The notes beneath the pieces are model-generated. The model did no database searches, was not told the DNA's origin, and saw only the letters and a program-made list of their open reading frames with translations. 64,000 nucleotides of DNA from Isoetes taiwanensis. Taxonomy: Eukaryota > Streptophyta > Lycopodiopsida > Isoetales > Isoetaceae. Positions within the stretch are counted from its first letter, which is position 1. Each line of letters opens with the position of its first letter. The stretch lies in NCBI GenBank assembly GCA_021234155.1, contig JAJEKV010000113.1, forward strand, positions 2,464,325 to 2,528,324, in the 5' to 3' direction. Of the stretch, positions 63,502 through 64,000 are shown in pieces. A program made the position numbers and the translations under genes.

Positions 63502-64000
63502 ATAAGTACTGTTCAACTTGGTATGAGTCCGGCCAACTCCTGTCATGGAAGCATTCGGAATAAAATTCTTCTTGTATAAATGGGATTAAGGCAATCTGGA
63601 CTACTATTGCTGCGTTGTTGCCACACGATTCCGGTCCACAAATTGAAGTAGTTATATGGGGATATCAACAAGGTATCAAGCTAGAGCACTTTGTCTCTTC
63701 TGTTTATATATTGCTCCTGCATTATGGGATCTTGCCTCCATCTAATAGATAGCATCTTCAGATCCCTCAACCACAGTGGAAAAGTGTTTGGATAGTTGAT
63801 CTAAAGTGGCAGTTCTGTGGTGGCAAAAAAATTGATAGATGTCTCGGAATCAGCAATTCATAAATTTGATCATCATATTTTAGAGCCCTATCCTTTAGGT
63901 AAGCAAAGGGTTGAGATATTGAGCATTGCTCCTTCTTGTGTGAGGAACTTTGGCGGGCATAGTCTTTGTTGTTGACCCTTTTTTGGACTTCTCTAACTAG
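63502..64000. other. Flank after the TIR element
   Basis: No supported gene. Weak coding-like text on the plus strand (about 63650-63960) could be a worn retroelement, but no motif is secure. Confidence 0.35.

Noticed and set aside
63650-63960. Weak LINE-like text at the window end
   Set aside because: Frames are broken and no endonuclease or RT motif is secure.
1-64000. tRNA, rRNA genes, CRISPR arrays, bacterial operons
   Set aside because: No cloverleaf with a clear A and B box, no ribosomal sequence, and no regularly spaced identical repeats were noticed; the sequence is plant nuclear.

Overview
The window is nuclear DNA of a land plant. It contains two multi-exon genes with ordinary GT-AG introns and plant-type products, Ty1/copia and chromodomain Ty3 retrotransposons, plant-type LINEs and a hAT element. 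No bacterial or organellar features are visible. Intergenic space is made almost entirely of nested and decayed transposons, as in large repeat-rich genomes. A seed-free vascular plant such as a fern or lycophyte is my guess, but nothing in the sequence settles it.

Layout. 1-5040: Ty3 gag debris, then a decayed LINE, apparently interrupted by a minus-strand LINE fragment, with a 5'-truncated LINE copy inserted between 15-bp duplications (3588-4121). 5257-5388: a foldback element. 7629-11084: a complete ten-exon EMSY-LIKE (EML) gene. 11640-12434: small inverted-repeat elements. 13100-16900: a LINE followed by Ty3 and copia fragments. 17947-20343: a complete twelve-exon Gfo/Idh/MocA-type oxidoreductase gene. 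20669-26848: a TIR element with TAA duplications, holding a young copia element (21512-26543) with identical LTRs. 27800-33470: repeat-rich sequence with a GC-rich, frame-broken coding stretch that ends in a histone H3-like fold. 33477-42882: a chromodomain Ty3 element interrupted by a 5.2-kb hAT element (34358-39605), which itself carries pieces of a CLC chloride-channel gene. 43432-47060: decayed copia and LINE remains. 47060-56440: sparse region of LINE 3' ends, short tandem duplications and a 260-bp TTC tract. 56443-63497: a 7-kb element bounded by terminal inverted repeats. It carries a plus-strand frame-broken gene ending in an FCP1/HAD phosphatase-like domain, and convergent minus-strand coding-like segments.

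Only the EML and oxidoreductase genes look like intact host genes. EML proteins are chromatin readers (ENT plus Agenet domains). The oxidoreductase is a soluble NAD(P)-dependent enzyme of unassigned substrate. They are transcribed in the same direction about 6.9 kb apart, with no evidence of joint function. The best candidates for undescribed biology are the 7-kb TIR element, the H3-like coding relic, the CLC capture inside the hAT element, and a pair of foldback elements with one conserved apex but different arms.
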